Shown: positions 26,400 through 36,399, counted from the stretch's first letter. The stretch is DNA of 64,000 bases from Pseudomonas resinovorans NBRC 106553 (GCF_000412695.1 NC_021499.1:682001-746000); one strand, 5' to 3'. Notes: generated by a model from the sequence alone, not told the origin. Translations and numbers: made by a program.

Positions 26400-28055
26400 T
26401 CAGCGATACCAGCGCGGCGTATACACCCAGTCCTCGCCATTGCCCCTGGGCACGCGACGGGTCAGGGACGAGCCGATGATCACCAGGGTGCGCATGTCCA
26501 CTTGCTCGGGAGTCAGCTCGCCGAGGCTGGTGATGCTCAAGCGTTCTGCCGGGCGGCCGATGTCGCGGCCGAGCACCACCAGGGTTTCCGGGGCGCGATG
26601 GCGGCGGACGATTTCCAGCGCACGACCCAGCTGCCAGGGCCGTGATCTGGAGATGGGGTTGTAGAAGGCCATGGCCAGGTCGGCGGCGCCGGCATGGTCC
26701 AGGCGCTTCTCGATCACGTCCCAGGGCTTGAGGTTGTCCGACAGCGACAGCAGGCAGAAGTCGTGGCCCAGCGGGGCGCCGGCCTTGGCCGCTGTGGCCA
26801 GGGCGGCGGACACCCCGGGGAATACCTGGAGCTCCACCCGCAGCCACTCCGGATCGCGGGCGTCGTCCAGCGCTTCGAGCACGGCGGCGGCCATGGCGAA
26901 CACGCCGGGATCGCCGGAGGACACCACCACCACGCGGCGGCCGCTGGCGGCCAGCTCGAAGGCGTGGCGTGCGCGCTGCAACTCTTCGCGGTTGTCGGTG
27001 CAGTGGGCCACCTGGTCGGGGCGCAGGGGCCCGGCCATGCGGATGTAGGTTTCGTAGCCGAGCAGGTCCTGGGCCTCGTCCAGGGCCTGGCGCGCGGCCG
27101 GCACCATGAACTCGGCCGCGCCGGGGCCGAGACCGATGACGGTCAGGCGCCCGCGCGGCTGGCCGATGGTCGCAGGCTCCAGGGGCGCATCGGCCAGGTG
27201 GATGGCGATGCCGTCGGCTTCCCGCAGCAGGGGCGGCAGGGCGGACTCATCGGCGCCGAAGCGCAGTGGCACGCCCAGTTCGGTGGCGGTCGCGGCGAGT
27301 TGCCCGTCGACCATGCGCTCCCGCGTTGCCAGCAGGCAGGCCAGGGACAGCGGCGCCAGACCGGCATCCGCCAGGGCCTGGCGGATGGCTTCGGCACTGG
27401 CTTTGCCGATGATGCGGGCGACGGCCGCGCGGGGGTGGATCAGCAGTTCGTCGCGCTGCGCCGGGCGCGCTTCGGCGGTGATGTGGATAACCCGCTGCGC
27501 CTCGTCGGCCAGGGGCAGGCTGACCGCTGCCAGCCAGGGAGCGTCGCCTTCCACGCGCACCGCCTCACCGCCCAGCAGGTCGGAAACGAAGCGCTTGCCC
27601 TGCTCGATATCGGCCAGGGCATAGCCCGCCGGCGGGTCCAGCAGGCAGGTGCCGAAACGCAGCTCGCCGCTGGTGGTGATGGCGGGTGCCACGTTCAGGG
27701 TCGCGGCGATTTCCCGCGCCATGCGGTTCACCCCACCCAGGCCACCGAGCAGCGGCACCACGGCGCTGCCGTCCTCGGCCAGCGCCAGCACAGGCGGCTC
27801 GGCACCCTTGCTGGCCAGCAGCGGCGCCAGGGCGCGGATGAGGATGCCCGCGGCGCACAGGCCGATGATCGGCGTGTCGCTGCGGTAGAGCTCGCGCAGG
27901 GTTTCGCCGAACTCGGCGTAGCACTCGTCGGCGCCTTCCACGCGGCCGGCCAGGCCGAGGACTCGCGCCTGTGGATAAAGCGCCTGCACCCGGCGCGCGG
28001 TGGCCAGGCCGCCGTTGCCGAGGAGGACGATGGCCGGGGCGTTAGGCTGTTCCAT
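26400..28055 (-). CDS. cobJ: Precorrin-3B C17-methyltransferase with fused CbiG-like domain
   Basis: 551-residue fusion in the cobalamin pathway. Residues 1-295 form a CbiG-like region (LLGNGGLATARRV; IGLCAAGILIRALAPLL; GGVNRMAREIAATL; GLAPLSLACLLATRE). Residues 303-551 form the CobJ SAM methyltransferase (RLTVIGLGPGAAEFMVP; VVVVSSGDPGVFAMA; VFPGVSAALATAAKAGAPLGHDFC). It methylates C17 with ring contraction to precorrin-4 (EC 2.1.1.131). ATG 28055 overlaps the cobI stop (TGATG); a GTG 12 bases upstream is also in frame. Last gene of cobG-H-I-J. Confidence 0.95.
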   Translation of the reverse strand: MEQPNAPAIVLLGNGGLATARRVQALYPQARVLGLAGRVEGADECYAEFGETLRELYRSDTPIIGLCAAGILIRALAPLLASKGAEPPVLALAEDGSAVVPLLGGLGGVNRMAREIAATLNVAPAITTSGELRFGTCLLDPPAGYALADIEQGKRFVSDLLGGEAVRVEGDAPWLAAVSLPLADEAQRVIHITAEARPAQRDELLIHPRAAVARIIGKASAEAIRQALADAGLAPLSLACLLATRERMVDGQLAATATELGVPLRFGADESALPPLLREADGIAIHLADAPLEPATIGQPRGRLTVIGLGPGAAEFMVPAARQALDEAQDLLGYETYIRMAGPLRPDQVAHCTDNREELQRARHAFELAASGRRVVVVSSGDPGVFAMAAAVLEALDDARDPEWLRVELQVFPGVSAALATAAKAGAPLGHDFCLLSLSDNLKPWDVIEKRLDHAGAADLAMAFYNPISRSRPWQLGRALEIVRRHRAPETLVVLGRDIGRPAERLSITSLGELTPEQVDMRTLVIIGSSLTRRVPRGNGEDWVYTPRWYR

Positions 28056-28804
28056 CAACCCCTCCACTTCTGGCCGGGGATGACGACCATCGAGAAGTAG
28101 GGCGAGGCCATGGGGTCCACCTCGTCCAGCGGCACGATGCGCTGGTTGGCCATGGTGGCGCGCTCGACGTAGTGGGCGCGGCCGGCGATGCCGAGCTCCT
28201 GGAGCACCCGGCGGACCTTGTCGAAGTTGCGCCCGAGCTTCATCACCACGGCGGCCTCGGCGTCGGCCAGGCGTGCCTTCAGCTCGTCTTCCGGCAGCAC
28301 GCCGGAGAGCACCGAGAGACTCTGGTTGCGGTACACCAGGGGCACGCCGAGCACCGCCGCGCTGCCCAGCATGGAGCAGACGCCGGGCACCACTTCCACT
28401 TCGTAGCGCTCGGCCAGGCGGTCGTGCAAGTACATGTAGGAGCCGTAGAAGAAGGGGTCGCCCTCGCAGATCACCGCCACGTCGCGACCGGCTTCCAGGT
28501 GCTGGGCAACCTGCTCGGCGGCGGTGTCGTAGAAGTCGCTGATGACGGTTTCGTAGGACAGCGGCGGCTCCAGTTTCTCGGTGGTCACCGGGTAGACCAG
28601 GGGCATGCGCTGCTGGGTCTCGGTCAGGTGCTGCTCGATGATGCCGAAGGCATTGCCGCCCTGGCCCTGGCTGGCCTTCGCCTTGGCCACGAAGTAGCCC
28701 ACTATCGGCGCCGACTGCAGCAGGCGCAGGGCCTTGAGGGTAATCAGTTCTGGATCGCCGGGGCCCACGCCCAGGCCGATCAGCCGTCCCTTGCCGTTGC
28801 TCAT
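28055..28804 (-). CDS. cobI: Precorrin-2 C20-methyltransferase
   Basis: 249-residue SAM-dependent methyltransferase acting on C20 of precorrin-2 (EC 2.1.1.130). Family motifs are [20 protein letters not shown] at residues 10-29, [16 protein letters not shown] near 105 and [18 protein letters not shown] near 135. Start and stop overlap its neighbours by one base on each side (TGATG), so cobH-cobI-cobJ are tightly coupled. Confidence 0.97.
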   Translation of the reverse strand: MSNGKGRLIGLGVGPGDPELITLKALRLLQSAPIVGYFVAKAKASQGQGGNAFGIIEQHLTETQQRMPLVYPVTTEKLEPPLSYETVISDFYDTAAEQVAQHLEAGRDVAVICEGDPFFYGSYMYLHDRLAERYEVEVVPGVCSMLGSAAVLGVPLVYRNQSLSVLSGVLPEDELKARLADAEAAVVMKLGRNFDKVRRVLQELGIAGRAHYVERATMANQRIVPLDEVDPMASPYFSMVVIPGQKWRG

Positions 28805-29430
28805 CACTCCACCTCCGTGGCCAGGGCGTTGACCGCCGCGGCGGCCATGGCGCTGCCGCCGCGCCGACCGCGCACGATCACGTAGGGCACGCCACGGCTG
28901 TCGGCGGCGAGCATGTCCTTGGACTCCGCCGCACCGACGAAGCCCACCGGGAAACCGAGGATCAGCGCCGGCTTCGGCGCGCCGGCGTCGAGCATCTCCA
29001 GCAGGTAGAAGAGCGCGGTGGGGGCGTTGCCGATCACCACCACACTGCCCTCCAGATGCTCGCGCCAGTGCTCCAGGGCCACTGCCGAGCGGGTGTTGGC
29101 AAGCGTGCGGGCCAGCTCCGGCACGCCGGGGTCGTTGAGGGTGCAGATGACCCGGTTGTCCGCCGGCAGGCGTGCGCGGGTGATGCCTTCGGCGACCATG
29201 CGCGCATCGCAGAGGATCGGCGCGCCGGCGGCGATGGCGGTGCGGCCGGCGGTGCCGGCGCCAGGGGAGAAGCGCAGGTCTTCGACCACATCGACCATGC
29301 CGCAGGCGTGGATCACCCGCACCGCGAGTTTTTCCAGGTCGGCGGGAATGCCGGCCAGGTCGGCCTCGGCGCGGATGATGGAGAAGGAGTTGCGATAGAT
29401 CTCCTGACCATCGCGGATGTACTCGATCAT
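28804..29430 (-). CDS. cobH: Precorrin-8X methylmutase
   Basis: 208-residue enzyme moving the C11 methyl group to C12 to give hydrogenobyrinate (EC 5.4.99.61). The catalytic His41 is in RVIHACGM, with [11 protein letters not shown] near 75 and [13 protein letters not shown] near 165. It overlaps cobG by four bases and cobI by one. Confidence 0.97.
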   Translation of the reverse strand: MIEYIRDGQEIYRNSFSIIRAEADLAGIPADLEKLAVRVIHACGMVDVVEDLRFSPGAGTAGRTAIAAGAPILCDARMVAEGITRARLPADNRVICTLNDPGVPELARTLANTRSAVALEHWREHLEGSVVVIGNAPTALFYLLEMLDAGAPKPALILGFPVGFVGAAESKDMLAADSRGVPYVIVRGRRGGSAMAAAAVNALATEVE

Positions 29431-30743
29431 GGGGTGGAACTCCAGGTGTCAGGAGAGGCGGCCAGGCGCTCGCCGGCCTCGATGATGCCGATATCGCGCG
29501 CCAGCAGCCGGCCGAAGCCGGCGCCGTCGCGCTGGTAGAGGTCATAGCGGCCGGGGGCGACGGCCAGCAGGGTGAAGGGCGCCACATGGGCGGCGGCGCA
29601 GGAACGCGGGCAACCGCTGAGGTGCACCACGGCGGCGTCTGGCAGCAGAGGTGCGAGGGCCTGGGCATCGGCCTTGGTATCGGCCAGGCCCTTGGTGCAA
29701 CCGGCCGAACCGGTGCAGGCGATCAGCCGCGCCAGGGGCTCACGGGCATCGGTGGCGAGGCCGAGCTGGTTCATGGCCTGCAGTACGGCGTCGGTGTCGC
29801 GGGCGTTGGGCAGCAGCAGCGATTGCCAGGGTGTGAGGCGCAGGTTGCCGTCGCCGAAGGTGTCGGCGAGATCAGCGAGGGCGTCGAGTTGCGCGGCATC
29901 CAGCCGGCCCAGGGCCGGCGCGCCGCCGACATGGCGCTCGGCGACAACGCCCAGGTGGGCGAAGGCCTGCGGCGCGGGGCGCTGCCAATTGCCCGCCGGC
30001 AACAGGGGGCGATCCAGGCGCTGTTGCAGGCGCAACAGCAGGTCGCCTTCGGGGTGTTCGGCAAGCAGGTGGCGCATGCGCGTCTGCTCGGGTGTCGCCA
30101 GTTCGAGGAAGAGTTCCAGCAGGGCTTGCAGCAGCGCCGGCACCTGGGCGCGCGGCACGGCGGCCAGGGCGGGGGGCTGCTCGGGCGAGTGTGGCGGGCA
30201 GCCGGCCAGGCCGAAGGCGAACAGGGCGTCGTCGCCCCGACCCATGGCGGACAGCCAGATGTCGTGGGGATGTTCCAGCATCGCCACGGCCTCGCCGCCA
30301 TCGAGCAGCAGGGCGAACTTGGGCGATAGGGCGTGGAAGTGCGCCTGGTCCTGCAGCAGGTCGAGGATGTGTTCGGCCAGCGGCGAGATATCCACAAGGG
30401 CGTCGGTGTCGAGGCCGGCCAGGGGGCTGACCATCAGGTTGCGCACATCGTCGGCGCCGGGGGAGCCGGCACCCAGGCCGGCCGCCAGCAAGGCGTCGAT
30501 CAGTGCCTGTTCTGCGTCGGGGCGCACGCCACGGATCTGCAGGTTGGCGCGATTGGTGGCCTCGATCACCCCGCTGGCATGGGCGCTGGCTGCGGCGGCC
30601 ACGGCGCGGGCCTGGGCCGCGCTCAGGCGGCCGCAGGGCAGCTTGATCCGGCAGATACCACCGTCCTGCGCCTGGACGATACGCAGCAACCCCGGGCAGG
30701 CCGAGGGGCGGACGGATCGCGGATTGGGCTGGGCGTGTTCCAC
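29427..30743 (-). CDS. cobG: Precorrin-3B synthase
   Basis: 438-residue iron-sulfur enzyme of the nitrite/sulfite reductase-like class. It hydroxylates C20 of precorrin-3A using oxygen (EC 1.14.13.83), so this is the aerobic route. The C-terminal Cys pattern C-T-G-S-A-G-C ... C-P-R-S-C (about residues 340-385) is a [4Fe-4S]-binding signature. GTG 30743 is the likely start. It is the first gene behind a cobalamin riboswitch. Confidence 0.92.
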   Translation of the reverse strand: MEHAQPNPRSVRPSACPGLLRIVQAQDGGICRIKLPCGRLSAAQARAVAAAASAHASGVIEATNRANLQIRGVRPDAEQALIDALLAAGLGAGSPGADDVRNLMVSPLAGLDTDALVDISPLAEHILDLLQDQAHFHALSPKFALLLDGGEAVAMLEHPHDIWLSAMGRGDDALFAFGLAGCPPHSPEQPPALAAVPRAQVPALLQALLELFLELATPEQTRMRHLLAEHPEGDLLLRLQQRLDRPLLPAGNWQRPAPQAFAHLGVVAERHVGGAPALGRLDAAQLDALADLADTFGDGNLRLTPWQSLLLPNARDTDAVLQAMNQLGLATDAREPLARLIACTGSAGCTKGLADTKADAQALAPLLPDAAVVHLSGCPRSCAAAHVAPFTLLAVAPGRYDLYQRDGAGFGRLLARDIGIIEAGERLAASPDTWSSTP

Positions 30744-30847
30744 TCAGGTCACCATGGTTGGCGTCGCGGCGACCCGATTCCCCGACTGTCAGGGACAACG
30801 TTGCACCGATACACCCCGCTCGATACGTACACACGCGACTGGTTTCA

Positions 30848-31000
30848 TCGGCAGGTCTCCTGGCTGGCAGGTCATCATCCAGTGCGGCCTTCCCGAAAAA
30901 TTCAGTGGCCTGGATTGCATGGACTCGCTGCTTACAGTTGCGGGGGCAGCCACGGCTCGACCGTGTTCCCTCTTAGGCCGGGGCTCGTCAGGTGAGCGCC
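30848..31000 (-). promoter_or_regulatory. Cobalamin riboswitch of cobG-H-I-J
   Basis: Read on the minus strand it holds AAGAGGGAACACGGT, the core GGCTGCCCCCGCAACTG (complement of 30935-30951) and the closing B12 box AGCCAGGAGACCTGCC (complement of 30850-30865). It ends about 105 bases before cobG. When adenosylcobalamin binds, the downstream genes are expected to be shut off. A minus-strand CATAAT -10 candidate is at 31021-31026. Confidence 0.93.
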
Positions 31001-31106
31001 AGCGACCGATGAAGGGCGCTATTATGCCCGCTTTGCCCAGACCTAGGAAAAGGCTGCCTGTCGGAAGCTGGATGGCCTTGGCGTTTTCAGAGATCGAGGA
31101 CAGCAG

Positions 31107-32312
31107 ATGCAGCCCTGGCTGACAGTGGTGGGAATTGGCGAAGACGGCTACGCGGGCCTCGGCAAGGCCGCGCGCCACGCCTTGCTGGGCGCCGTCGAGG
31201 TGCTCGGCGGAGCGCGCCAGCTCGACCTGTTGCCGCGCTGCATCGGTGCCCGGCGCAGCCCCTGGCCCAGCCCTTTCTCCCTGGCGCCGGTACTGGAAAA
31301 GCGCGGTACGCCGGTCTGCGTGCTGGCCAGCGGCGACCCCATGCTGTTCGGCGTTGGCGCGAGCCTGGCGCGGCAGGTGGCGGCGGAGGAAATGCGCGTG
31401 ATCCCGGCGCCGTCTTCCTACTCCCTGGCTGCCGCGCGCCTCGGCTGGCCGTTGCAGGACGTGACCCTGCTCTCGGTGGTGGCCCGGCCCCTGGCCGCGC
31501 TCAATGCCCACTTGCACGACGGTGCGCGTCTGCTGGTGCTGAGCAATGACGGCACCAGTCCGGCGGCCATCGCTGCGCAGTTGGCCGAACATGGCTTCGG
31601 CCCCAGTCGGCTAACGGTGCTGGAGCACCTGGGCGGCGAGCGTGAGCGGCGCATCGAGGGCATCGCCAGCGACTGGAGCCTCGCCGAAGCCGCCGCGCTC
31701 AACCTGCTGGCCATCGAAGTCCGGCCCGCCGATGGCACCTGCCCGCTACCGACCACCAGCGGCCTACCTGATGAGGCCTATCGCCACGACGGCCAACTGA
31801 CCAAGCGCGATGTCCGCGCCATCACCCTGGCGCGCCTGGCGCCACGTCCCGGCGAACTGCTGTGGGACGTGGGCGCCGGCTGCGGCTCCATTGGCATCGA
31901 GTGGATGCGCGCCCATCCCGGCTGCCGCGCCATCGCCGTGGAAGCCAACGAAGGACGCCAGGGCCATATCCGCCACAACCGTGACACCCTCGGCGTACCC
32001 GGCCTGCAATTGGTGGCCGGCCAGGCCCCGGCGGCGCTGGACGGGCTGCCCGCGCCGGACGCCATCTTCATCGGCGGCGGCGTTACCGAACCGGGCGTGC
32101 TGGACCGCTGCTGGGCAAGCCTCAAACCTGGCGGCCGCCTGGTGGCCAATGCCGTGACCCTGCAGAGCGAAGCCACCCTGGTGGCCTTCCGCGAACGCCA
32201 GGGCGGCGCGCTCACCCGCATCTCCATCGCCCAGGCCCAGCCACTGGGGGATTTCGATACCTGGCGCTCGGCGCTGCCGATTACGCTTCTGGACGTGACC
32301 AAGGATGCGTAG
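31107..32312 (+). CDS. cobL: Precorrin-6Y C5,15-methyltransferase (decarboxylating)
   Basis: 401-residue fusion of a CbiE-type methyltransferase (residues 1-200: [42 protein letters not shown]) and a CbiT-type domain (about 210-401: [31 protein letters not shown]). It methylates C5 and C15 and decarboxylates C12 acetate (EC 2.1.1.132). GAGG lies seven bases before ATG 31107. Its stop codon lies within a family A palindrome. It is divergent from cobG. Confidence 0.96.
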   Translation: MQPWLTVVGIGEDGYAGLGKAARHALLGAVEVLGGARQLDLLPRCIGARRSPWPSPFSLAPVLEKRGTPVCVLASGDPMLFGVGASLARQVAAEEMRVIPAPSSYSLAAARLGWPLQDVTLLSVVARPLAALNAHLHDGARLLVLSNDGTSPAAIAAQLAEHGFGPSRLTVLEHLGGERERRIEGIASDWSLAEAAALNLLAIEVRPADGTCPLPTTSGLPDEAYRHDGQLTKRDVRAITLARLAPRPGELLWDVGAGCGSIGIEWMRAHPGCRAIAVEANEGRQGHIRHNRDTLGVPGLQLVAGQAPAALDGLPAPDAIFIGGGVTEPGVLDRCWASLKPGGRLVANAVTLQSEATLVAFRERQGGALTRISIAQAQPLGDFDTWRSALPITLLDVTKDA

Positions 32313-32386
32313 GTTGGCGCTGAGTGCAGCGAAGCCCAACGTCGAGGCCCGAGCTGTTGGGCCTCGTTCCTCGGCGCCAACCTACG
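32308..32386. repeat. Family A intergenic palindrome, copy 3
   Basis: About 79 bases from CGTAGGTTGGCG to CGCCAACCTACG, with internal GAAGCCCAACG. It starts inside cobL, supplies its TAG stop (32310-32312), and ends 17 bases before cbiD. Confidence 0.85.
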
Positions 32387-32403
32387 TGGGACCCTGAGCA
32401 GCC

Positions 32404-33498
32404 ATGCGTGACGAAACCCCCGAACAGCCCGCGCCGCTGCGCAGCGGCTACACCACCGGCAGTTGCGCCACCGCCACCAGCCTGGCGGCGGCGCGCCTGC
32501 TGCTGGGCGGGGTAACGGCCGACGCTGTGGAGATCGTCCTGCCCAAGGGGCAGCGGGTGCTGATGCGTCTGGAGTTCTGTCGGTTGATGGAGGGTGGCGC
32601 CGAGGCGGGCACCCTCAAGGACGCCGGCGACGACCCCGACGTGACCCACGGTGCGTTGATCTATGCCCAGGTCCGCCTGGCGCCGGAGCCCGGCGTGCGC
32701 TTCCATGCCGGCCCCGGTGTCGGCACCGTGACCAAGCCGGGCCTGACCCTGGCCGTGGGGGAGCCGGCGATCAACCCGGTGCCCCGGCAGATGATGACCG
32801 GGCACCTCCTGGACCTGGCTGCCGATCACGGCTATGCCGGCGGCTTCGAGGTGAGCATCTGCGTGCAGGGCGGCGAGGCGCTGGCGCTGAAGACCATGAA
32901 CCCGCGCCTGGGCATCCTCGGTGGCCTGTCCATCCTGGGCACCACCGGCATCGTCCGGCCCTTCTCCTGTTCGGCCTATATCGCGTCGATCCATCAGGGC
33001 ATCGATGTGGCCCGCGCCAACGGCTTCACCCACCTCGCGGCCTGCACCGGCAACGCCAGCGAGGATGCCATGCGCAATCGCTACCACCTGGACGACACCG
33101 CCCTGATCGAGATGGGCGACTTCGCCGGGGCCGTGCTCAAGCACCTGCGCAAGGCCCCTGTGGACAAGCTCAGCCTGTGCGGCGGCTTCGGCAAGATCAG
33201 CAAGCTCGCCGCCGGGCATATGGACCTGCACAGCCGCAGCTCCAGCATCGACCTGCCGCTGCTGGCGCAATGGGCCGCCGAACTGGGCGCCGGCCCAGAG
33301 CTGCAGGAAGCCATGCGCGGCGCCAACACCAGCCAGCTGGCACTGGCCATGGCCCATGACGCGGGCATCCCCCTGGGTGACGCGGTCTGCGCCCATGCCC
33401 TGGCCTTCGCCCGCAAGACGGTGCCGGCCAGCGTGAGGCTGGAGGTGTTCGCCATCGACCGCCAGGGCAATATCGTCGGCGAGGCCGTGGAACTTTGA
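32404..33498 (+). CDS. cbiD: Cobalt-precorrin-5B (C1)-methyltransferase
   Basis: 364-residue CbiD protein, methylating C1 of the corrin ring (EC 2.1.1.195). Landmarks are [12 protein letters not shown] near residue 13, [12 protein letters not shown] near 105, INPVPRQMM near 123, TGIVRPFS near 180 and [19 protein letters not shown] near 260. It stands in for CobF, which I do not see here. The TGA overlaps the ATG of cobK (TGATG). Confidence 0.95.
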   Translation: MRDETPEQPAPLRSGYTTGSCATATSLAAARLLLGGVTADAVEIVLPKGQRVLMRLEFCRLMEGGAEAGTLKDAGDDPDVTHGALIYAQVRLAPEPGVRFHAGPGVGTVTKPGLTLAVGEPAINPVPRQMMTGHLLDLAADHGYAGGFEVSICVQGGEALALKTMNPRLGILGGLSILGTTGIVRPFSCSAYIASIHQGIDVARANGFTHLAACTGNASEDAMRNRYHLDDTALIEMGDFAGAVLKHLRKAPVDKLSLCGGFGKISKLAAGHMDLHSRSSSIDLPLLAQWAAELGAGPELQEAMRGANTSQLALAMAHDAGIPLGDAVCAHALAFARKTVPASVRLEVFAIDRQGNIVGEAVEL

Positions 33499-34229
33499 TG
33501 AAACGCATTCTCCTGCTGGGTGGTGTCAGCGAGGCGCTGGCCCTGGCCCGCCGTCTTGGCCCCGAGCATATCTACAGCCTCGCCGGCCTCGGCAAGGTGC
33601 CGGACGACCTCGCCTGCCAGGTTCGCGTTGGCGGCTACGGCGGCGCTGAAGGGCTGGCGGGTTTCATGACGGAGGAGGGTGTCGATCTGCTGCTGGATGC
33701 CACCCATCCCTATGCCGCGCAGATCAGCCACAACGCCGCCCGCGCCGCCGAACTGGCCGGCGTGCCCTGCTGGGCCCTGCGCCGTCCCGGCTGGCAGGCC
33801 GGCGCCGGTGACGACTGGCGCGAGGTGGCCGACTGGGCCGAGCTGATCGAAGCACTGAAGGACTTCCAACGGCCCTTCTTCACCCTCGGCCGCGAACCCC
33901 TGGAACACCTGCGGGAGATACCGGCGCAGCAGCACTGGACGGTGCGTTGCCTCACGGCCCAGCCGGCCGGCGAGCGCTTCGAGGTGATAGGTGCGCGCGG
34001 CCCCTTCAGCCTGGAGGGCGAGCGCGAGCTGTTCGCCCGCCTGGCCAGCGATGTGCTGATCAGCAAGAACAGCGGCAGCCAGTCCACCGAACCCAAGCTG
34101 CAGGTGGCCCGTGAGCTTGGGCTGCCGGTATTGATACTCCGGCGTCCCGAGTTGCCGCCGGTGCAGCGCGAATTCGATTCCGTCGAGGCCCTCTGGCAGG
34201 CCCTCGTCCCCCACCTGGAAGCCCCATGA
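33498..34229 (+). CDS. cobK: Precorrin-6A reductase
   Basis: 243-residue NADPH-dependent reductase giving precorrin-6B (EC 1.3.1.54). The N-terminal ILLLGGVSEALALARRL binds nucleotide, DLLLDATHPYAAQIS lies near residue 60, FFTLGREPL near 128 and ISKNSGSQSTEPKLQVAREL near 190. ATG 33498 is preferred to the TTG one codon upstream because of the stop/start overlap with cbiD. Confidence 0.95.
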   Translation: MKRILLLGGVSEALALARRLGPEHIYSLAGLGKVPDDLACQVRVGGYGGAEGLAGFMTEEGVDLLLDATHPYAAQISHNAARAAELAGVPCWALRRPGWQAGAGDDWREVADWAELIEALKDFQRPFFTLGREPLEHLREIPAQQHWTVRCLTAQPAGERFEVIGARGPFSLEGERELFARLASDVLISKNSGSQSTEPKLQVARELGLPVLILRRPELPPVQREFDSVEALWQALVPHLEAP

Positions 34230-34933
34230 CTGCAATTCCCTACGCCCGCGTGCTGTTCGCCGGGCCGGACCTCGGCCGAGGTTCATTCGGCGAACTCTTC
34301 CGCCGCCAGTTGATCGCCCTGCGCGGTGAGGCGGCGCTAGCCGACATCGTCGATACCGGTGACGGCTACGACGCGCTCTGGCAGCGCGTGCAGGAGAGCC
34401 CGCGCCCGCTGCTGGTGATCGACCTCGAAGTGGAATCATCCACCCAGCATCTGGACTGGTTACGCAGTGAACTCGCCAGGCTGGGCGCGCCGGAAGGCCT
34501 CTTCGTCGCCAGCCCGCTGGGCCAGTTCGACAGCGACCCGGCCAGTGTCGCCTGCGCCCTGGCCGAGCGCCGGGAACTGCACCTGGATTGCCTTGAGGTT
34601 CCGGAGCTGCCGGAGCGCCATTCCTGGTCCTGCATTCCGCCCCACGCCCGCCGTCTGCTGCTGTGCAACGGCCCGCGCTGCACCCGCCGTGGCGCGCTGC
34701 CGCTGTGGAAGAAACTGCGGGAAACCCTCAAGGCCGCGGGCAAACTGGAATGCGAGGGCGGCGTGCACATCACCCGCACCCAATGCCAGTTCCCCTGCGA
34801 TTCAGGGCCCACCGCCAGCCTCTACCCGGAAGGGGAGTGGTACCGCATTCGCGACGAGGCCGAAGTGCTGCGCTGGGTGCAGGAGCGGATAGTCGAAGAG
34901 CGGCAGGTGCCGGAGCTGTTGATGGAGCCGTAG
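34226..34933 (+). CDS. Thioredoxin-like [2Fe-2S] ferredoxin-domain protein of the cobalamin locus
   Basis: 235-residue protein overlapping cobK by four bases. Residues 135-205 look like a thioredoxin-fold [2Fe-2S] ferredoxin: LLLCNGPRCTRRGALPLWKKL, then HITRTQCQFPCDSGPTASLYPEGEWY, with Cys residues at typical spacing. The N-terminal ~125 residues are not familiar. P. aeruginosa has a comparable gene after cobK. Electron supply to CobG or CobK is a guess from position. Confidence 0.7.
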   Translation: MTAIPYARVLFAGPDLGRGSFGELFRRQLIALRGEAALADIVDTGDGYDALWQRVQESPRPLLVIDLEVESSTQHLDWLRSELARLGAPEGLFVASPLGQFDSDPASVACALAERRELHLDCLEVPELPERHSWSCIPPHARRLLLCNGPRCTRRGALPLWKKLRETLKAAGKLECEGGVHITRTQCQFPCDSGPTASLYPEGEWYRIRDEAEVLRWVQERIVEERQVPELLMEP

Positions 34934-34970
34934 CCTTTCCGTCCGGCAGGCGGCTTTGACTGATGCTATG

Positions 34971-34993
34971 GATGCGCATAGCGTATGCGCATC
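34971..34993. promoter_or_regulatory. Operator palindrome of ccdAB
   Basis: GATGCGCATA and TATGCGCATC form a perfect 10-bp inverted repeat with a three-base spacer 20 bases before the antitoxin ATG. This is where a CcdA or CcdA-CcdB complex would autorepress. Confidence 0.7.
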
Positions 34994-35013
34994 AGTCGTG
35001 AGGGAGGTCCGTC

Positions 35014-35259
35014 ATGCACCCTGTTTACGATCCGCAGGCGCCGAAGAAGGCCGCCAACCTCAGTATCAACAGCGACCTGCTGAGCAAGGCGCGGGCTTTG
35101 GATATCAACCTCTCGGCAACCCTCGAACAGGCCCTGGCCGATGCGTTGAAAGCCAGGCAACGCGAACTTTGGCTGGAGGAGAACCGCACAGCCATGGCGG
35201 CGTACAACGAGAAGGTCGAAGCCGAGGGCGTGTTCAGCGATGACGTGAGGCGCTTCTGA
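35014..35259 (+). CDS. ccdA: CcdA-type antitoxin
   Basis: 81-residue antitoxin. The N-terminal half (KKAANLSINSDLLSKARALDINLSATLEQAL) is a ribbon-helix-helix-like DNA-binding domain. The acidic tail (WLEENRTAMAAYNEKVEAEGVFSDDVRRF) matches the CcdA segment that neutralises CcdB. A GGGAGG Shine-Dalgarno precedes ATG 35014. The stop overlaps the ccdB start (TGATG). Confidence 0.93.
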   Translation: MHPVYDPQAPKKAANLSINSDLLSKARALDINLSATLEQALADALKARQRELWLEENRTAMAAYNEKVEAEGVFSDDVRRF

Positions 35260-35576
35260 TGCCCCAGTTCGCCGTGCACCTCAACACCAACCCTGCCACC
35301 CGCACGCGCATTCCCTACCTGCTGGATATCCAGAGCGACCTGATCGCAGAGTTGGGTACCCGGGTGGTTGTGCCGCTCTATTCCGCTGATGTGATGAAGG
35401 GCAAGGTGCTCAAGACCTTGATGCCCGTGTTCGAGGTGGAGGGGAATGCCGTGGTGATGGTCACGCCGGAGATGGCTGGCGCACCCCGGCGGATTCTGGG
35501 GCAGCAGGTGGCCGACCTGGCCGATGCCCGCCATGAAGTCATCGCGGCGCTGGATCTGCTGATTACCGGAATCTAG
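35259..35576 (+). CDS. ccdB: CcdB-type gyrase-targeting toxin
   Basis: 105-residue CcdB toxin, which poisons DNA gyrase GyrA. Landmarks are the start PQFAVHLNTNPATRTRIPYLLDIQSDL, RVVVPL near residue 35, LMPVFEVEGNAVVMVTPEMAG near 55 and the C-terminal A..LLITGI. The C-terminal Trp-Gly-Ile known from plasmid-F CcdB is Thr-Gly-Ile here, so potency may differ. Chromosomal, between two cobalamin blocks. Confidence 0.92.
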   Translation: MPQFAVHLNTNPATRTRIPYLLDIQSDLIAELGTRVVVPLYSADVMKGKVLKTLMPVFEVEGNAVVMVTPEMAGAPRRILGQQVADLADARHEVIAALDLLITGI

Positions 35577-35806
35577 TTCGCCGATTGTGGAAGAGCGTTA
35601 GCTGCTTGGCGTGGGCGGAACTGATGCTTCTTCACTTCGGTAAGAATTTCCTCGCAATTTGATTCCTATCCCCGAAGAGGTGGTTCATCGGCGCCCATTG
35701 GCGGGGCTTTCTTGGCCCTGGTGCTACGGCGCTGGGAGTGAGTTGGAGAGACGGGTTTCGCTTCACTCGCCGAACGCAGCTAGTGGTTGAGGCTATCCGT
35801 TGCGGA

Positions 35807-36250
35807 TCAGGATGTTTGCTGGGCGTCCGCCGAGGGTACTTGCTGTTTGTTCATCTGATACAGAGCGAGTGCTGCGCATGCTGCAAAGAGCAGTGCCAGG
35901 ACATTGATGGTGAACTCCAGGTCGGGTTCGCGACCAAAACCGAAGCTCAGTGAAACTGGCCCAATGAAGTTGAAGTGGGCGTCAGGAGTTCGAAACGCAA
36001 TGCTTTGCAACAGGCACAGCAACGCCATGAAGAAGTAAGCCGTTGGGCGCCCTTTGATTCCCAAGTAGCCCAGCAGTAGCGAAGCGATACCCAAGAGGAG
36101 GAGGTAGGTCGCACTGGCTGGCGAAACGGCGATGCCAAGGATCGCAAACAAGGCCGGAGCCAATACCGACATTGTTCCTTGGATAAGAGAAAACAGGGAA
36201 ACAACGATACCGACCGCTGGCGCCTTGCGCCGGAAAGAGATCTCTTCCAT
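35807..36250 (-). CDS. Small membrane protein of unknown function
   Basis: 147 residues with four or five hydrophobic segments (GIVVSLFSLIQGTMSVLAPALFAI; SATYLLLLGIASLLLGYLGI; AYFFMALLCLLQSIAF; FTINVLALLFAACAALALYQM). No family is recognised. ATG 36250 has AGGAAC eight bases upstream; the frame is open for 31 more codons. The surrounding 35580-36400 has visibly lower GC than the rest and no operon partner, so transfer along with ccdAB is possible. Confidence 0.6.
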   Translation of the reverse strand: MEEISFRRKAPAVGIVVSLFSLIQGTMSVLAPALFAILGIAVSPASATYLLLLGIASLLLGYLGIKGRPTAYFFMALLCLLQSIAFRTPDAHFNFIGPVSLSFGFGREPDLEFTINVLALLFAACAALALYQMNKQQVPSADAQQTS

Positions 36251-36399
36251 GAAGTGTTCCTGAAATCTGTTGCGAAGCTGTGTGATGGCAAAGGACCGCG
36301 TGGATGGTATTGATCTGATATCACGCTGTCGACGTCCATCCACGTGCCATCTGCCTCGGAACGTACTGATTCGCGTATGGGTCTGCGAAACCCATAGCT

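Noticed and set aside
26378..26410. A further family A copy after cobJ
   Set aside because: Only a half-sized GATGGGTATCGC segment is present without its arms, and part of it codes for the CobJ C-terminus.
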